Shown one piece after another: positions 43,482-52,765 of a DNA stretch of 64,000 nt. The stretch comes from Labrenzia sp. THAF82 (GTDB taxonomy: Bacteria; Pseudomonadota; Alphaproteobacteria; Rhizobiales; Stappiaceae): contig NZ_CP045354.1 of the NCBI RefSeq assembly GCF_009363435.1, positions 6,166,501 to 6,230,500 of the forward strand, written 5' to 3'. The notes below the pieces were generated by a model. The model was not told the origin of the DNA and did not search any database. It saw only the letters and a list, made by a program, of their open reading frames with translations. How positions within the stretch are numbered: the stretch's first letter is position 1; every line of letters begins with the position of its first letter. The translations under genes were made by a program, and so were the position numbers.

Positions 43482-44882
43482 GTGACAGAAGCAACACGCC
43501 GAAACCTTGTCGTGGAACATATCAACCGCGGGATCCAGTCCAGAACACTTGGCCCGGGAGACAAGCTGCCTTCGGTTCGCGGACTTGCTGCCACCTTGCA
43601 GGTGTCTGCGTCGACAGTCGTGGAGGCTTATGACGTTCTGGTGGCTGAAGGCATCATTTGGGCACGGCGCGGTTCCGGATTTTTTGTCGCCGACAGGGCT
43701 CAACCCTTTGCAGTGTCTCAAACCGGGCCGCAGCTGGAGCGTGAGGTTGACTCCCTTTGGGTCGCAAGACAATCGATAGATGCGGAAAACGACGTGACCA
43801 AGCCTGGCTGCGGTTGGCTGCCAAGCGATTGGATGCCGGTTGATGCACTGCGCCGGGCCATGCGTCAGGTTGCCCGCGCCAGCAGTGCCGCATTGACCGA
43901 CTACGGCAACGCTCAAGGACACCTGGAGTTGCGGCACCTGATTGCCCGCAAGCTTCATGATCAGGCCATCGAGGCGGGCCCGGACTGTATTCTTTTGACG
44001 AACTCGGGCTCACAGGCCCTGGATCTGGTCTGCAGACTTTTGCTCAGTCCAGGGGACACCGTTCTGGTTGACGACCCGTGTTACTTCAATTTCCACGCCC
44101 TCCTCAGAGCCCACCAGATCAAAATCGTCAGCGTGCCCTTCACGCCAAAAGGCCCAAACCTGGCGGCTCTGGAAGACATTCTGAAAGATCAACGCCCGCG
44201 GCTTTATCTTACCAATTCTGCGCTGCACAACCCGACCGGAGCGACACTCTCAGCCGCGACGGCCCACCGTGTCCTGTCGCTTGCCGAAACGCATGATCTC
44301 ATAATCGTGGAAGATGCAATCTTTGCCGAATTTGAACCGACCCTTTCTCCACGCCTTGCTGCACTGGACGGGCACAACCGGGTCCTGACAATTGGCAGTT
44401 ACTCCAAGACACTGTCGGCCTCCTTGCGTTGCGGCCACATCGTGGCCCGACGGGACTGGATCGAAGCGCTGACGGATTTACAGGTTGCGACCAATTTTGG
44501 TGGACCCAGCCCGATGGTGAGCGAAGTGCTGCATACGGCCTTGACCGACGGAGGCTACCGCAAACACATGGAGGCCCTGATTTCCAGGCTCGACCGTCGG
44601 CGTTCCCAAATGACCAGAGAATTAGGTGCATTGGGACTGAAGCCGTGGGTAAAGCCCCGAGGTGGCTTCTATCTCTGGTGCGAGTTTCCCAACCAGATCG
44701 ACGCGGCTTCCGTTGCACGTCGGTCTCTGACACGAGGAGCTGTTTTCGCCCCGGGCAACGTCTTCAGCGCATCGCAGAGCATGTCTTCCTTCATGCGCTT
44801 CAACGTCAGCCAACTGGAATCCGGTCACCTGAAATTGCTCGGCGAACTGATAAAAGCCGGCGATACTGCGGACAGAACCTGA
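43482..44882 (+). CDS. MocR-type GntR/aminotransferase regulator
   Basis: 466 residues from a GTG start with GGAG seven bases ahead; a TTG frame at 43401 would add 27 residues across the operator and is rejected. The GntR winged helix is at about 5-70 (GDKLPSVRGLAATLQVSASTVVEAYDVLVAEG). The fold-I aminotransferase domain covers about 110-460, with the PLP lysine in GSYSKTLSASLRCGHIV and Asp in IIVEDAIFAEF. It senses PLP or an amino compound. It probably activates the divergent EamA exporter. Confidence 0.88.
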   Translation: MTEATRRNLVVEHINRGIQSRTLGPGDKLPSVRGLAATLQVSASTVVEAYDVLVAEGIIWARRGSGFFVADRAQPFAVSQTGPQLEREVDSLWVARQSIDAENDVTKPGCGWLPSDWMPVDALRRAMRQVARASSAALTDYGNAQGHLELRHLIARKLHDQAIEAGPDCILLTNSGSQALDLVCRLLLSPGDTVLVDDPCYFNFHALLRAHQIKIVSVPFTPKGPNLAALEDILKDQRPRLYLTNSALHNPTGATLSAATAHRVLSLAETHDLIIVEDAIFAEFEPTLSPRLAALDGHNRVLTIGSYSKTLSASLRCGHIVARRDWIEALTDLQVATNFGGPSPMVSEVLHTALTDGGYRKHMEALISRLDRRRSQMTRELGALGLKPWVKPRGGFYLWCEFPNQIDAASVARRSLTRGAVFAPGNVFSASQSMSSFMRFNVSQLESGHLKLLGELIKAGDTADRT

Positions 44883-44898
44883 CTTCTGGGAACGAACT

Positions 44899-45732
44899 CT
44901 AGAACCAGAATCCTTCCCGGCGCCAGATCGTCAGATTGCCGCGAACGGGAGGTGACGGAGTTCCGCCTAGAATGGTGAATTCCATTCCACCGTTGATACC
45001 CTTGCCGCCAGTTTGCTTCAAGGTGACCCATTCATTGCATTGCGGGCCGCCGCTTGAGCTCTGACACATGTCGATGCGCACGCTCTTCTCATCGATCTTG
45101 TTCCAGACCCAGTCGACAATTGCGACATGACCATTCCAGACCATGAAGTCGAGCGGTTTCACTTCATGGACGTCATCGATGTTGATCTTGGCAACGTGCT
45201 TTGGATAGTTCTTAGGTGAAACGCCGTAGTACTTGTCCCACTCGCCGGTATAGATCAGGAAATTGGCTATGAAACCGATGCAATCCATGCCGAAGAAACG
45301 GTCCTGAACCATCTGCTGCAACGCTGCACGGTCCGACATCTTGTCAAAATACATTTTCTTGATCTTGCCGGTCTGCTCGACATCCTTGGAACCGTCCTTT
45401 TTTGCGCGTCCACAGACATCGACCTTGTATTTGTCCATCAGCTCCTTGTTCTTGAGCATGAAATTCCAGATCTTCACAAAGGCCTTGTCATTTCCCTGAC
45501 CCTTCAGCGCCAGATCAATCGCCTTGCCGCCGACATGCTGATTGAGGTTGATGCCACTGGCATCCTTGATCCATCTGAAATTCTTATAAAAACTGGTCGC
45601 GCTGTCATTGCCGCCGTTGCCACGGTCCTTACAAAGATACTGACTCAGCTTGACAGGACCTGCACTGGTCTGGAGGCCCGGACTGGTGAGATGGTCTACG
45701 TAATGGTATGGCAGGAAAAAGGACTCAGCCAC
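44899..45732 (-). CDS. NlpC/P60-like cysteine-hydrolase-fold protein, no signal peptide
   Basis: 277 residues from a GTG start with AGGGAG well placed; an upstream frame adds 31 residues of poor quality. The N-terminal half (about 1-135) is unrecognised and includes LSQYLCKDRGNGGNDSATSFY. The C-terminal half holds DCIGFIANFL (Cys151) and the paired VWNGHVAIVDWV (His202), matching the Cys-His dyad of NlpC/P60/CHAP-type amidase folds. No signal peptide, transmembrane helix or lipobox is visible. It converges on the MocR gene and stands alone. A peptidoglycan or amide hydrolase role is inferred, not shown. Confidence 0.6.
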   Translation of the reverse strand: MAESFFLPYHYVDHLTSPGLQTSAGPVKLSQYLCKDRGNGGNDSATSFYKNFRWIKDASGINLNQHVGGKAIDLALKGQGNDKAFVKIWNFMLKNKELMDKYKVDVCGRAKKDGSKDVEQTGKIKKMYFDKMSDRAALQQMVQDRFFGMDCIGFIANFLIYTGEWDKYYGVSPKNYPKHVAKINIDDVHEVKPLDFMVWNGHVAIVDWVWNKIDEKSVRIDMCQSSSGGPQCNEWVTLKQTGGKGINGGMEFTILGGTPSPPVRGNLTIWRREGFWF

Positions 45733-46113
45733 ATTCACTCTCCCTAAATTGGCCCCCGCATTTGGCCCCTTTTCGGTGTCGTGACCAGCATCAGATCCCT
45801 GAGTACCGGCGTGGCTAAATTGCAAGGACAGCGGGGTCCTGTCTGTCTTCTACATCACACATTTCTCATCGATATACGTCGCAGCTTCCTTATTTGGACG
45901 CTGGATTGGGCTCACTCCTCACTATTTGCCTGATGACCGGGCAGCGAAGCTGAGCCGACTAATTTTCTTCGGTTTCCTGATTGCTGAGCAACAATTCATC
46001 GCCTAGTCTTCCATCATCGGCTTCGGCCGTCGACTTCACTACCTGTGATTGCAATTCGATTGATAGGCAGTTGCATGACGGATCAGTGCAGTCAAACTGA
46101 GGGAGAGAAAATC
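45733..46113. other. Intergenic region upstream of phoX
   Basis: These 381 bases separate the NlpC-like gene from phoX. I see no dyad or convincing frame. Weak partial matches to a Pho box around 46040-46085 are not good enough to call. The phoX GGGAGAG ribosome site is at 46101-46107. Confidence 0.4.
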
Positions 46114-48012
46114 GTGACAAAATTTAAAGAACAAGAACAGTCATTCGACGAATTTGACGAAGCCATCAATCCGCCACCGGAAGTGACCGAATTCGACCAT
46201 GTGGTCGATGAGGCCCTTTCCAGGCGCGGGTTCCTTGGGGGCGTCATGGCATTTGGTGCCGGATCGTTCGTGCTCGGCACTTCTGTCTTCGGTGCCGGAG
46301 AGGCCGCAGCGCAGAATTCTCGCCTGGGCTTCAAACAGGTGGCAGCCAACACGCTCGACGACATTACCTTGCCCGATGGCTATTCCAGCCATGTGGTTAT
46401 TCGCTGGGGCGACCCGATGTTTTCCGGCGTTGCTGAATTCGACCATGCGACCCGCGGAAACGGCGAAAGCCAGGCCGGTGCTTATGGCGACAACATCGAT
46501 GGTATGGCCCTCTTTGAACTTGGTGACGCGTCGGTTCTGGTCAACAACAACGAATATACCAACCGGAAGATCATTTGGGGCAATCGGCCGGAAGGAAAGT
46601 CGGAGACGGATGACGATGTCCTGAAGGGCATGATGGCGCATGGCGTCTCGGTGATCGAAATTGCCAAGGGCGACAATGGCTGGGCGCTGGTCAAGGACAG
46701 CAAATACAATCGGCGCATCACGCCTCAAACCGAAATGGAAATTACGGGGCCCGCAGCCGGTCATGCCTTGATGCAGACGGAAGCCGATCCGGCCGGAAAA
46801 TTGACAAAGGGAACCTGGAACAACTGCGGCAATGGACGCACGCCCTGGGGTACCTATCTTGCCTGCGAGGAAAATTTCAACGGCTACTTCTCGTCATCAA
46901 ATCCGGATATCGAGCGAACCGATGCGCAGAAGCGCTATGGGGTTAACGTTGAAGACTGGGGCTATGGCTGGGCCCAGATCGATGACCGGTTCGACATTGC
47001 CAAACACCCGAACGAATCCAATCGTGCGGGCTGGGTGGTCGAAATCGATCCGTCAGACCCGACATCGACACCCAAGAAGCGGACCGCACTGGGCCGGTTC
47101 AAGCACGAGAACGCCGAAGTCGTGGTCAATGGAGACGGACATATCGTTGTCTATATGGGTGATGATGAACGCGGCGAGTTCCTTTACCGGTTTATCTCCG
47201 ACGGTGTATATGCCGAAGGCGCGGACAATTCCGATCTGTTGGCTGAAGGAACGCTTTATGCCGCGAAATTCCATCCAGACGGTACCGGTCAGTGGCTGGC
47301 GCTAACGCCAGAAACGACAGGCATGGCGTCGGCTGCCGAGGTTGTGATCAATGCCCGCACCGCTGGCTCCACAGTTGGCGCGACAACAATGGACCGGCCG
47401 GAATGGGTTGCTGCCAACCCGAAAAAAGCTGAGATCTATTGCGCTCTGACCAACAACAAGAACCGCGCAATCAAGCCCAATGCAGGCGGAGACCCAACCC
47501 CGGCTATGGGTCCTAACCCGCGCGCGGAAAACCACTATGGACAGATTGTGCGCTGGTGGCCTTCAGGCGGCAACCACACCAGCGACAGCTTCACCTGGGA
47601 CCTTTTTGCTCTGGCTGGCAACCCGACTGTTCATCAGGACGCCTACGGCGGATCGGTGAACATCAATGAGGGCAACATGTTCAATTCGCCGGATGGGTTG
47701 TTCTTTGACACCAAGGGCCTGTTGTGGATCCAGACCGACGGCAATTACTCCAATGAGGAGGATTTTGCCGGACACGGAAACAACCAGATGCTGGTGGGTG
47801 ACCCTGCGACCGGCGAAATCAAGCGGTTCCTGGTTGGCCCGAAAGAATGCGAAGTGACCGGTGCGGCAATGTCCAGCGACGGCAAAACACTTTTCGTTGG
47901 CATTCAGCACCCTGGCGAGCGTGGTGATTCGCATTGGCCTGAAGGCGGCGACAGTGTCCCACGTTCTGCCGTTATCGCGGTAACTCGGGATGACGGTGGC
48001 CAGCTCGGCTGA
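46114..48012 (+). CDS. phoX: PhoX-family (DUF839) secreted phosphatase
   Basis: 632 residues from a GTG with GGGAGAG ahead; ATG or GTG codons upstream are less likely. The leader holds the twin-arginine motif SRRGFLGGVMAFGAGSF, and the cleavage region ends AAAQN. Family motifs include NGRTPWGTYLACEENFNGYF, GRFKHENAEVV, NHTSDSFTWDLF and a C-terminal GPKECEVTGAAMSSDGKTLFVGIQHPG. PhoX is a calcium/iron alkaline phosphatase that releases phosphate from organic esters in the periplasm or outside. No Pho box was recognised. A perfect GC-rich palindrome follows the stop. Confidence 0.85.
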   Translation: MTKFKEQEQSFDEFDEAINPPPEVTEFDHVVDEALSRRGFLGGVMAFGAGSFVLGTSVFGAGEAAAQNSRLGFKQVAANTLDDITLPDGYSSHVVIRWGDPMFSGVAEFDHATRGNGESQAGAYGDNIDGMALFELGDASVLVNNNEYTNRKIIWGNRPEGKSETDDDVLKGMMAHGVSVIEIAKGDNGWALVKDSKYNRRITPQTEMEITGPAAGHALMQTEADPAGKLTKGTWNNCGNGRTPWGTYLACEENFNGYFSSSNPDIERTDAQKRYGVNVEDWGYGWAQIDDRFDIAKHPNESNRAGWVVEIDPSDPTSTPKKRTALGRFKHENAEVVVNGDGHIVVYMGDDERGEFLYRFISDGVYAEGADNSDLLAEGTLYAAKFHPDGTGQWLALTPETTGMASAAEVVINARTAGSTVGATTMDRPEWVAANPKKAEIYCALTNNKNRAIKPNAGGDPTPAMGPNPRAENHYGQIVRWWPSGGNHTSDSFTWDLFALAGNPTVHQDAYGGSVNINEGNMFNSPDGLFFDTKGLLWIQTDGNYSNEEDFAGHGNNQMLVGDPATGEIKRFLVGPKECEVTGAAMSSDGKTLFVGIQHPGERGDSHWPEGGDSVPRSAVIAVTRDDGGQLG

Positions 48013-48033
48013 CGTCACAGTTGATCGAACGAA

Positions 48034-48063
48034 AGACCGGCGCGGCAATTGCCGCGCCGGTCT
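48034..48063. terminator. Perfect 30-bp palindrome, bidirectional terminator between phoX and hemerythrin gene
   Basis: A fully self-complementary 30-base GC-rich palindrome (core GGCGCGGCAATTGCCGCGCC) lies between two convergent genes, 22 bases after the phoX stop. No T-run follows. It probably stops transcription from both sides. Confidence 0.65.
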
Positions 48064-48096
48064 CCTGAAAGCCAAGCGACTTTTTCAGATAGACGC

Positions 48097-48663
48097 TTAT
48101 CCGCGTAGCCGATGATGCAAGATGATCGGCACGGCCAGTTCTTCCTCATCCGCCAGATGCCGGTCGAGAAAGGCTTCTATTGTTTCGGCAAGGCCGTGCA
48201 ACAGACCGGCTTCTTCACGTGCCTGCGGTTCATCCAGCCGGGTCAACTTGATGGCCCGGTTTGCGGTCTCAGTGAACTCGTCCAGGACACGGTCGAGTTC
48301 CTGATGATCCTTTTCCAGGATTTCAAGACCTGCATCAAACCTGGGATCGGCGGCAGAGAGTTCCGGGAAATAGTTTCTGTCTTCCCAGGTATGATGACCG
48401 TGAAGGTTCGCGACCAAGGCATTTCCATAATATGACAGCCGTCCTGCATAGTCATCGGAAGCGCGCCCCTTGGCCAGATACAGCTCGGTTTCAGTCCGAA
48501 CCAGCTCCCCAAGTTGGCGGAACATCTGATGTGCACCCAGCCAATGCCTGGTTTTGTCCTTGAAACCGGGATGCGCCTCCCAGCTGTCCCTTGGATAGTC
48601 ATCCAGCAGAAGACGCATTTCTGCGGGCATGTCGTTTGTGCGTAAATTGAACGTCGGTGTCAT
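48097..48663 (-). CDS. Hemerythrin HHE-domain protein
   Basis: 188 residues. Four helices carry the HHE-type ligands: His in HWLGAHQMFRQL, HGHHTWEDRNYFPEL, EKDHQELDRVLDEF and HLADEEELAVPIILHH. The ATG follows a doubled GGAGAAGG-type ribosome site. These non-heme diiron proteins bind oxygen or NO and often protect iron-sulfur centres. No partner gene is adjacent. The N-terminal 30 residues are rather long and acidic. Confidence 0.85.
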   Translation of the reverse strand: MTPTFNLRTNDMPAEMRLLLDDYPRDSWEAHPGFKDKTRHWLGAHQMFRQLGELVRTETELYLAKGRASDDYAGRLSYYGNALVANLHGHHTWEDRNYFPELSAADPRFDAGLEILEKDHQELDRVLDEFTETANRAIKLTRLDEPQAREEAGLLHGLAETIEAFLDRHLADEEELAVPIILHHRLRG

Positions 48664-49019
48664 CGTCTTCTCCTTTCTCCATCCTGTAGTTCCCGTAAAA
48701 ACGCCTTTTCAGGCAGACCATCATCGGTGCATTCGACGCGACAGATTCGTGCATTTGTTTCCGGGACATCAGAAGAGCCTTATGTCGGCATGCCTTTACC
48801 GGAATTCCAGTTGTTCGGGTGCAATGCGGATATGCAGAATGTGCTTATGCCGGCAACCAATCGAGAGATTTACGTGTGGGACAGCGATGCTTCAGCTGCG
48901 CGATGGCGCAACTGTGAGCGGAATTCCATCTCGCCTGACTTGCATTTTCGGGAGATCGACCAGAGTGTTGACTCACTACAGTTCCAGACAACGCACACTC
49001 AGCGAGCTTCTTTCAGCCC
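48664..49019. other. Intergenic region upstream of the HCCA isomerase-like gene
   Basis: These 356 bases contain a TTGACT (-35-like) near 48968 and no other clear sites. A 130-codon frame at 48727-49119 overlaps the next gene and shows no protein-like composition, so it is not called. Confidence 0.4.
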
Positions 49020-49658
49020 ATGGCAACGATCGAATATGTCTATTCCGCTCATTCCGGCTATGCCTATCTCGGTTCAGCGGAATTCATGCGGATTTGCGCC
49101 GACAATACCGTCACACTGATCCACAAACCAATCCTGCTGTCTCCCGTGATAGATGCCCAGCGGGCTCCCTCGTTTCGAGGCCGGACGCAACAGCACGTGG
49201 ACTATTTTTTCGGTCGGGAAATTGAACGATGGGCCGAGTTTCGAAACGTACCCATCATCAATTATCGACCCAGCCAGCATGATGCCGACTACAGTCTTGC
49301 CTCGGGAATGATCCTTGCTCTTGGCGAAACCGGTCCGCAGACGGATGCCATGGCGCATGGGCTGTTGGAAGCCCATTGGCGTAACGACATGGATCTTTCA
49401 GATCTGTCTGGCCTGAAAGCGCTCGCCACCTCGCTAGGGCACGATGCTGATGCGCTTCTTGCAAAGGCAGGCTCAGAGGAAATGCAATCCAGGCTGCAAG
49501 CCAACACGCGTTGGGCGCAGGAGAAAAACGTTTTCGGTTCACCGACCTACATCGTTGATGGCGACCCTTTTTACGGGCAAGACCACCTTGAGCTGGTGAA
49601 GCGCGCACTTCATACGCCTTTCAAGGCTCCCGGTTGGTCAAATCCGCCCGTTAAATAA
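49020..49658 (+). CDS. 2-hydroxychromene-2-carboxylate isomerase / DsbA-like family
   Basis: 212 residues, GST kappa / DsbA thioredoxin fold. The N-terminal EYVYSAHSGYAYLGSAEFMRIC, YRPSQHDADYSLASGMI, and the C-terminal NVFGSPTYIVDGDPFYGQDHLELVKRAL are diagnostic. HCCA isomerases use glutathione to isomerise a chromene acid in naphthalene degradation, but many relatives act as general oxidoreductases. There is no CxxC at the active site, as usual for HCCA isomerases. No naphthalene genes are adjacent. Confidence 0.82.
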   Translation: MATIEYVYSAHSGYAYLGSAEFMRICADNTVTLIHKPILLSPVIDAQRAPSFRGRTQQHVDYFFGREIERWAEFRNVPIINYRPSQHDADYSLASGMILALGETGPQTDAMAHGLLEAHWRNDMDLSDLSGLKALATSLGHDADALLAKAGSEEMQSRLQANTRWAQEKNVFGSPTYIVDGDPFYGQDHLELVKRALHTPFKAPGWSNPPVK

Positions 49659-49779
49659 TGTAAGCCTTTACCGGTCCTCTTGATTGGCGACCTGAAAGGT
49701 TGAAGTGCCAAGTCAGTCGGCAGTCCTGCCCTCTCTCCGGTGCTCAGTTCAAAAGTTCGCCGTTTTCAGGGAACAAAGT

Positions 49780-50637
49780 TCAGGACAACAGTTCCTGAAT
49801 CACATGGGCCTGCTGCTTGCGACCGTCGGGATCTGCTGCCGTCTTGAAACGGGTGAACTCCTCACCCCATTTGGAGGTACGCTTTCGAATGGGCGGCTCA
49901 TTCGCCTCGACACACTCAAGGACCACTGAGGCGACCTTTTCCGCTGTCTGGTAGATGTCGCTGCCTGCGGCCCTGCCCTGTGCGCCACCGATGTATTTCT
50001 GAAGGATGGGTAGATATTCATCCTCCAGCAGGCCACCGGTCTCCTCGACCTGTTTCATGACATTGGCTGCGAATTCGGACTGGATTCCGCCAGGCTCTAT
50101 TGTTGTGAAATCGATGCCGAAATTCGGCGATACGTAACTGGCCAAAGCTTCTGTATATCCTTCGACCGCAAATTTGGCAGCGCAATAGATCTCATTGAAC
50201 GGCTGACCGACCAGGCCGCCAACCGAGGAAACAGTGACGACGTGTCCTTTGCGCGCTTTGCGCATATGTGGAATGACCGCTTTGGTGCATCGGACAACGC
50301 CCATGAAATTGACGTCCATGACCCAGTTGATTTCTTCTTCGCTCGCCTGTTCCGTTGTGCGCACATATCCGGCACCGGCATTGTTGATCAGTGTGTCTAT
50401 CCGCCCCGTGGTAGCAATCACATGTTCGACGGCGGCGTTGACGCTTGCACTGTCCTGAACATCCAGTTGCAACACTTTCAGCGATACGGCGGCATCTTCA
50501 GCTGCGGCATCGAGGTGAGACCGCTTGGAAAGGTTGCGCATCGTGGCATAGACCGTGTGACCTGCCTTGGCAGCCTGCACAGCGATTTCGACACCCAGAC
50601 CCGTGGATGTGCCGGTGATGAGAATGACTTTGGACAT
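49780..50637 (-). CDS. Short-chain dehydrogenase/reductase (SDR)
   Basis: 285 residues from MSKVILITGTSTGLG, with AGGAAAA ahead. The NAD(P) glycine motif is TGTSTGLG, the NNAG motif reads LINNAGAGYV, and the catalytic pair is YCAAK, preceded by VSSVGG. This is a classical SDR. It is divergent from a TetR gene, and a perfect 18-bp palindrome lies within its TTGACA/AATTAA promoter spacer. The substrate is unknown; TetR control suggests a xenobiotic, lipid or quinone compound. Confidence 0.87.
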   Translation of the reverse strand: MSKVILITGTSTGLGVEIAVQAAKAGHTVYATMRNLSKRSHLDAAAEDAAVSLKVLQLDVQDSASVNAAVEHVIATTGRIDTLINNAGAGYVRTTEQASEEEINWVMDVNFMGVVRCTKAVIPHMRKARKGHVVTVSSVGGLVGQPFNEIYCAAKFAVEGYTEALASYVSPNFGIDFTTIEPGGIQSEFAANVMKQVEETGGLLEDEYLPILQKYIGGAQGRAAGSDIYQTAEKVASVVLECVEANEPPIRKRTSKWGEEFTRFKTAADPDGRKQQAHVIQELLS

Positions 50638-50776
50638 GGCAGGTTTTCCTGAAAAATGACGGGTATTCGACGCACAGGCACAAACCATCTTCAGATCGGG
50701 TCGCGAGAGCCGCGAGTGGCGGCATCTATTGGTCCGCTGCGGATGCAGGGCTTGCCGCGTGTGCACCAGTAGCACT

Positions 50777-50807
50777 TTTAATTAATGAGCAATTGCTCAT
50801 TGTCAAT
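50777..50807 (-). promoter_or_regulatory. SDR promoter with TetR operator in the spacer
   Basis: On the minus strand TTGACA is followed by exactly 17 bases and then AATTAA. The perfect palindrome AATGAGCAATTGCTCATT (50784-50801) fills this spacer, so a bound repressor would directly exclude polymerase. The divergent TetR is the obvious binder. The half-sites TGAGCA/TGCTCA recur at 14352-14365. Confidence 0.75.
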
Positions 50808-50886
50808 ACGGATCGGCCAAATCAATCCATGGTGCAAATCGATCCGGATTGGTAAGTAGGAGGATAGCGAGCATCAGGAGACACAC

Positions 50887-51489
50887 TTGGCGCGACCAAA
50901 GACAGGCGACAAACCGCAGGAATTGCGAAAGGCAACCGTTGACGAGGTGGCGGCAATCGGCTCCACAGCGGTTTCCGTCAACAAGGTTGCCGCGCGGGCC
51001 GGTCTGAGCGTCGGGACGATTTACAGGTATCACCGAAGCAAGGACGAGCTTCTGTTTGCGGTTTTCCTCGACGTCAAACGCGACATACATGACGCGATGA
51101 TGTCGGCTGCTGCACAACACCAGGAAACAGCCGATCGCTTGCGGGCCATGTGGTTCGCCCTTGTCGACTATGGCTTTCGCGCACCTCGGGACTTTCAGAT
51201 GGTTGAGCTGATGAGCACCGAGACGCGAATTCAAGCCAGCGACAATGAGGAACTCAAGCGGCTCATGTCCGAAGTTCTGGCTGAAATTCAACAAGGAATC
51301 GACGATGGGACGCTTGTGAAAGCGAATGTACGGACCATCGAAACAGTCCTGGCTTCGCCGGCAATTACGCTTGCGCGCCGCGTTGCGATGGGTCGCCAGG
51401 GCATCGACAAAGAAGAAGTGGATCGAATATTTTCATTGGTCTGGCGCGGCGTTGCCCACGACCAGTCAACCTTTCAGACCCGGACCTAG
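50887..51489 (+). CDS. TetR family transcriptional regulator, TTG start
   Basis: 200 residues starting at TTG 50887, with AGGAGA six bases ahead. Helix-turn-helix at about residues 28-52 (VNKVAARAGLSVGTIYRYH). The C-terminal domain with the MWFALVDYGF, MVELMSTETRIQAS and ARRVAMGRQGIDKEEVDRI blocks is typical of TetR_C-type ligand domains. It faces the SDR gene across a perfect operator and probably represses both. The same half-sites lie upstream of the secreted NTF2-like gene at 14388, suggesting a wider regulon. Confidence 0.87.
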   Translation: MARPKTGDKPQELRKATVDEVAAIGSTAVSVNKVAARAGLSVGTIYRYHRSKDELLFAVFLDVKRDIHDAMMSAAAQHQETADRLRAMWFALVDYGFRAPRDFQMVELMSTETRIQASDNEELKRLMSEVLAEIQQGIDDGTLVKANVRTIETVLASPAITLARRVAMGRQGIDKEEVDRIFSLVWRGVAHDQSTFQTRT

Positions 51490-51543
51490 CTTGGACAGCA
51501 TGCGGCCCGAAGCACATGCTCAGGCATCGTGGGCAATCGACCC

Positions 51544-52032
51544 TCAGATCAATGTGCCCATCAGACCGACCAGCAGCGAGGCCATGACCAGCAGGCTCAA
51601 AGGCATTCGGAGCTTCGGGTACCAGGAGGGTGCGTTACCTGACCGTGAAGCTGCAACGTCCTGGTAAAGCACAAGAGCGAAGGCTGCGACCATCACCAGC
51701 AAACCGGCAGACAAGGGCAGCAGCAACCCGGCCCAGGCTATCAGGGACGGAATGACGCTAAGCGTGAGACGCGTGACCTGATTGTCTGTCGCGCCTGTGT
51801 TGCTGATGGCGAGCCCCCACTGAATGCCTCCGAGAAACGAGAGAATGACTGCGCCGTAAAAAGCAATCGCCTGTGCGGCCCAATTCGACCAGCTTTCAGG
51901 TGCGAACACACATAGAAACGCCAGGCCTGCAAACGGTATTGCTCCCGTTCCACCTAGCCAGCGCGCTGCCACCGGCACGGTCGCCGGATTTTTCGGATCT
52001 CCAAAACCGGTAGCGCCTTGAGCTGAGGTCAT
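51544..52032 (-). CDS. DUF3429 membrane protein
   Basis: 162 residues from MTSAQGATGFGDP, chosen for AGGAGAA ahead. Four or five transmembrane helices are visible. Family features include RWLGGTGAIPFAGLA, FYGAVILSFLGGIQWGLAI and a C-terminal LSLLVMASLLVGLMGTLI. DUF3429 proteins are of unknown function, sometimes linked to ubiquinone or lipid metabolism. It follows the DUF4174 gene and lies close to the glutathione peroxidase. Confidence 0.8.
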   Translation of the reverse strand: MTSAQGATGFGDPKNPATVPVAARWLGGTGAIPFAGLAFLCVFAPESWSNWAAQAIAFYGAVILSFLGGIQWGLAISNTGATDNQVTRLTLSVIPSLIAWAGLLLPLSAGLLVMVAAFALVLYQDVAASRSGNAPSWYPKLRMPLSLLVMASLLVGLMGTLI

Positions 52033-52081
52033 CACAAAGGTTCTCCTGTTCCCTGGCGCTTTGTTTCCGAAGCGCAGTGTT

Positions 52082-52537
52082 TCAATTTTCCTGACGGCGC
52101 ATTTCATCGCGGCGCATCGGCATCTGGTCGATCAGGGCAAAGACTTCGTTCGCTGACACAGGCTTGACAGAGCGTAATTTGATACCGGTGTCCTTTCCGA
52201 AAAGCATGATTTCAAAATGTTTGCCAGTCTTGCGCGCATAGTCTCTCAAGTCCGGACCGGAAACGTTGAGGTCAGGTCCGATCGAGGTATTCACTGCTTC
52301 GGAAACAACTTCCAACAGGATCAGGTGCCTCTCCTCAAACCCCTTTTGATAGCGCGCAAATTCGCTGCGCTGCGCGATCAGGTCCGTGTCCTCAACATGC
52401 GGTGCGAAAACAACAATCAAACGGTGCTTCCAGGCCCAGGCTTCTGGAACCTCTGCAGCGCTGGTCTGAGATGGCAGAAATGCTGCGGCAATGACGGCAA
52501 AGACTGCTTGAATGCCTTTCAAACTCCTGTTCGCCAT
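52082..52537 (-). CDS. DUF4174 secreted protein
   Basis: 151 residues. A signal peptide (MANRSLKGIQAVFAVIAAAFLPSQTSAA) is followed by the DUF4174 pattern: WAWKHRLIVVFAP near the mature start, then FARYQKGFEERHLIL and a thioredoxin-like FGKDTGIKLRS. The fold resembles a thioredoxin without an active-site Cys pair. It is divergent from the glutathione peroxidase gene. No function is known. Confidence 0.8.
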   Translation of the reverse strand: MANRSLKGIQAVFAVIAAAFLPSQTSAAEVPEAWAWKHRLIVVFAPHVEDTDLIAQRSEFARYQKGFEERHLILLEVVSEAVNTSIGPDLNVSGPDLRDYARKTGKHFEIMLFGKDTGIKLRSVKPVSANEVFALIDQMPMRRDEMRRQEN

Positions 52538-52765
52538 ATGTCAGTTCCTGTTCGCCATTCTCTGCGTTCAAAAAACCTACGCATGTCACATGTGATCGGA
52601 TTTCATGCCAGAGTATATGAACCATGCTGATCTCCTTGGGTTCTGCCGCCTGCCGGGTGACTGAAACCGACCGTGAACCAAGTCGAAAGAAACTGCGTAC
52701 ATCAGGCATCTGAACGTGAACCTACGGCTGGCCAGCCCGTCCGCTTTTACAAGGACCTGTCAAGA

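Noticed and set aside
46040..46085. Possible Pho box before phoX
   Set aside because: Only one half resembles CTGTCAT in each candidate; the second half matches poorly.
48727..49119. 130-codon frame ahead of and overlapping the HCCA isomerase-like gene
   Set aside because: It runs 100 bases into a firm gene in another frame, lacks a ribosome site and shows no recognisable pattern.
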